From positions 1 through 14,123 of the forward strand of contig JAEEGN010000126.1 in NCBI GenBank assembly GCA_016280345.1: DNA of 14,123 nt, in the 5' to 3' direction. A program made the translations under genes and the position numbers. Numbering within the stretch: position 1 is the first letter of the stretch; each line of letters starts with the position of its first letter. The stretch comes from Selenomonadaceae bacterium. Lineage in GTDB: Bacteria; Bacillota; Negativicutes; Selenomonadales; Selenomonadaceae. This document shows positions 12,437 through 14,123 of the stretch, piece after piece. Under the pieces are notes generated by a model. That model was not told where the DNA came from. It did not search any database and was given only the letters and a program-made list of their open reading frames with translations.

Positions 12437-13978
12437 ATGAACGACTGGAACGATGGCTACTTTACCGAATCCACTTATACCTACGGCTACTACCGGGAGC
12501 TGAACCCGGTCTATCAGAGATTCTGCCTGCTGGCACGCGGTTTCCGCCCGCCGGAAATCGGCCCCGGCAGTGCCCACTGCGAACTGGGCTTCGGGCAGGG
12601 CGTATCGATCAACATCCATGCCGCCGCCTCCCCGGGGCAGTATGTGGGCACCGACTTCAACCCGGCCCACGCCGCCGGCGCCAACGAGCTGGCCGCGGCC
12701 GCGAAGAGCGGCGGCCGCTTCTACGACGACAGCTTCGAGGAACTCCTGGGGCGGAACGACCTGCCGCAATTCGACTCCATCAGCCTGCACGGCATCTGGT
12801 CCTGGATCAGCCCGGAAAACCAGCGCCACGTCATCGAATTCGCCCGGCGCTTCCTGAAGCCCGGCGGCGTCTTCTACAACAGCTACAACTGCTTCCCGGG
12901 CTGGGCCCCCGCCAGTCCGATGCGGGAGCTTTTCGTCCTCTATGACAAATACGCCCCCAGCGGCAACGCCACCTTCCGGCGGGTCGAGGCGGCGCTGGAC
13001 TTCACGGAGCGAATGCTGGCGGCCCATCCGATCTACGCCGAGAAAGTTCCCGCCGTCAGGGACGCCTTTGAAAAGGCGCGCCAGCGCGACCACGATTACC
13101 TGGCTCACGAATACTTCAACCGCGACTGGATCTGCCCGTACTTCACGGACGTCGTGGAGGCGCTGCAACCCGCCAAGCTGGACTACGCCTGCACCGCTTT
13201 CCTGCTGGAATTCATGGACAAGCTGAACCTCTCGCAGGAAGCCATCGACTTTTTGGCCACCATCGAGCATCCCATCATGCGCGAGCAGGCCCGCGACTAC
13301 TTCGTGAACCGCCAGTTCCGTAAGGATTACTTCGTCCGGGGACAGCGCCCCCTGCCCGAAGGCGAAAGGATACAGGCACTGCTGGAAACGCGCTACGTGC
13401 TGACCACGGCGGAGGACATCTCCTCGTCCTTCAAGGTAATGGCCGGGGACGCCGCTTTCCCCGACGAGATCTACCAGCCGGTGGTGGAATATCTGCGGGC
13501 GCAGGATTACGCCCCCAAGGACTTCCGGGATTTCGGGAAACTCCATCCCGAGGTCTCCCCCGCCAACGTGGTCAAGACACTCATCACGCTGGTGGGTCGG
13601 GCCCTCGCCACCCCCTGCCAGGACGCGGCGGCGGAAAAGGCCGCGAAGCCCCGCTGCGACGCCCTCAACGCCCACCTCTGCGAGCGCGCCAAATCCGCCG
13701 GCGAAATCCAGTATCTGGCCAGCCCGCTGACCGGCGGCGCCGTCGAGATCGGTCCGCATGAACAGCTGTTCCTGGCGCTTTTCCGGCAGAAAAAGCGCGA
13801 CGCCGCGGCGCTGGCCCAGGCCGTCTGGGACGTCTTCGAGCGGCGGGGCCAGAAAATGATAACGCCGGACCGGGGAAAACTGGAAACGCCGGAGGAAAAC
13901 ATCGCCGAGCTCACGACGATGGCCGGGACTTTCCTGAAGAAAACCCTGCCGGTGCTGAAGATGACGCACATCTTCTGA
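12437..13978 (+). CDS. SAM-dependent methyltransferase with regulatory domain (PKMT-like)
   Basis: A 513-residue class I methyltransferase of the family that carries a MethyTransf_Reg (PF10119) domain, which includes the rickettsial outer-membrane-protein lysine methyltransferases PKMT1/2 of similar length. The Rossmann core shows motif I ELGFGQG (49-55), GTDFNP (71-76) with the acidic residue near the SAM ribose, SLHGIWSWIS (117-126), and LKPGGVFYNSYNCFPGW (140-156), whose SYN.xPGW end is the family hallmark. HEYFNRDW (224-231), FTDVVEALQPAKLDYAC and the RKDYFVRG strand (295-302) fall in the regulatory domain, and a helical C-terminal region follows. The substrate is not known. The ATG at 12437 is the only reasonable start; AAAGGAG lies eleven bases upstream, longer than ideal. 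It has its own strong promoter and is followed 21 bases later by another gene, so it heads an operon. A protein substrate is inference from the family. Confidence 0.85.
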   Translation: MNDWNDGYFTESTYTYGYYRELNPVYQRFCLLARGFRPPEIGPGSAHCELGFGQGVSINIHAAASPGQYVGTDFNPAHAAGANELAAAAKSGGRFYDDSFEELLGRNDLPQFDSISLHGIWSWISPENQRHVIEFARRFLKPGGVFYNSYNCFPGWAPASPMRELFVLYDKYAPSGNATFRRVEAALDFTERMLAAHPIYAEKVPAVRDAFEKARQRDHDYLAHEYFNRDWICPYFTDVVEALQPAKLDYACTAFLLEFMDKLNLSQEAIDFLATIEHPIMREQARDYFVNRQFRKDYFVRGQRPLPEGERIQALLETRYVLTTAEDISSSFKVMAGDAAFPDEIYQPVVEYLRAQDYAPKDFRDFGKLHPEVSPANVVKTLITLVGRALATPCQDAAAEKAAKPRCDALNAHLCERAKSAGEIQYLASPLTGGAVEIGPHEQLFLALFRQKKRDAAALAQAVWDVFERRGQKMITPDRGKLETPEENIAELTTMAGTFLKKTLPVLKMTHIF

Positions 13979-13999
13979 TGGAAAGGAGGGGCGCGGGCG

Positions 14000-14123
14000 A
14001 TGAACGGACAGGCGGAAAGCTGGCTGGAACTGCCGCAACTGGCAGCGCGCTTTACACGGCCCCCGGCCGCGGTCGTGCTGCTGGTGGCTGGGGGACGGCC
14101 GCCGGCGGCGGATTGGCTGCGTC
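14000..14123 (+). CDS. Unknown protein, 5' end only (operon partner of the methyltransferase)
   Basis: The gene starts at ATG 14000 with GGAGGG nine bases upstream, and 41 residues are visible before the window ends: MNGQAESWLELPQLAARFTR and a Pro-, Ala- and Val-rich continuation ending ADWLR. There is no clear signal peptide; VVLLVAGG (residues 25-32) could be a buried beta strand. It lies 21 bases after the methyltransferase stop with its own ribosome site, so it is probably co-transcribed and may be a substrate, partner or second enzyme. The visible part is too short to assign a family. Confidence 0.7.
   Translation, partial: MNGQAESWLELPQLAARFTRPPAAVVLLVAGGRPPAADWLR

Noticed and set aside
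12116..14038. A 640-codon open frame on the minus strand opposite the methyltransferase
   Set aside because: No ribosome site and no recognisable motif, and it crosses both the promoter and the methyltransferase frame, which shows clear SAM motifs.
1..14123. CRISPR array, insertion sequence with terminal repeats, or prophage genes
   Set aside because: No regularly spaced repeats, transposase, integrase or structural phage gene was seen; only the small toxin-like domain and the Rpn-like remnant hint at mobile DNA.

Overview
The window is a GC-rich bacterial chromosome segment, apart from one AT-richer patch (about 254-1095). It probably comes from a diderm Firmicute of the Negativicutes type; this is inference. 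Supporting points are strong AGGAGG-type ribosome binding sites, an Hfq with the Gram-positive-like RKEN rim, a Firmicutes-style dUTPase (motif 3 followed by YYGNEENEGHI), a TetM/FusA2-like second EF-G, and two Sec/SPII lipoproteins. No rRNA, tRNA, CRISPR array or intact mobile element was recognised.

Layout. (1) 1-253: the tail of a sigma-70 region 4-like helix-turn-helix protein, closed by a perfect 18-bp terminator hairpin. (2) 313-854, minus: an AT-richer two-gene cassette, a 90-aa BECR-type nuclease-toxin-like protein followed by a CPCC cysteine-rich protein. The arrangement resembles an orphan polymorphic-toxin tip with its immunity gene. (3) 1140-2144, plus: a lipoprotein ApbE (FMN transferase), ending in a terminator shared with the converging dut gene. 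(4) 2208-4668, minus: an RNA/nucleotide housekeeping operon read as UPF0173 metallo-hydrolase, miaA (ATGA overlap), hfq, a hairpin attenuator, then dut. (5) 4669-4991: a gap holding an AT-rich promoter region, a frameshifted Rpn-like C-terminal remnant and the terminator of the next operon. (6) 4992-7073, minus: an EF-G paralogue with Tyr at the catalytic-His position of G3. (7) 7195-8316, minus: NagZ-family lipoprotein. (8) 8503-8919, plus: a 138-aa helical protein of unknown function. (9) 9031-12027, minus: a 998-aa NTF2-PAS-degenerate GGDEF-EAL-PAS-PAS c-di-GMP phosphodiesterase. (10) 12028-12436: a divergent control region. (11) 12437-13978, plus: a PKMT-like SAM methyltransferase with a regulatory domain, followed 21 bases later by a gene that runs off the end.

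How the parts work together. MiaA (tRNA A37 prenylation), Hfq (sRNA chaperone) and dUTPase form a conserved-looking core, with translational coupling from the hydrolase into miaA and a probable expression step-down before dut. ApbE and NagZ act outside the cytoplasmic membrane, in flavinylation of exported redox proteins and in peptidoglycan turnover. The c-di-GMP protein and the methyltransferase are divergently transcribed and may both concern surface behaviour, but a functional link is only suggested by adjacency. The most accessory-looking and least explained parts are the toxin/CPCC cassette, the Rpn remnant, the 138-aa protein, the control region at 12028-12436 and the methyltransferase operon.
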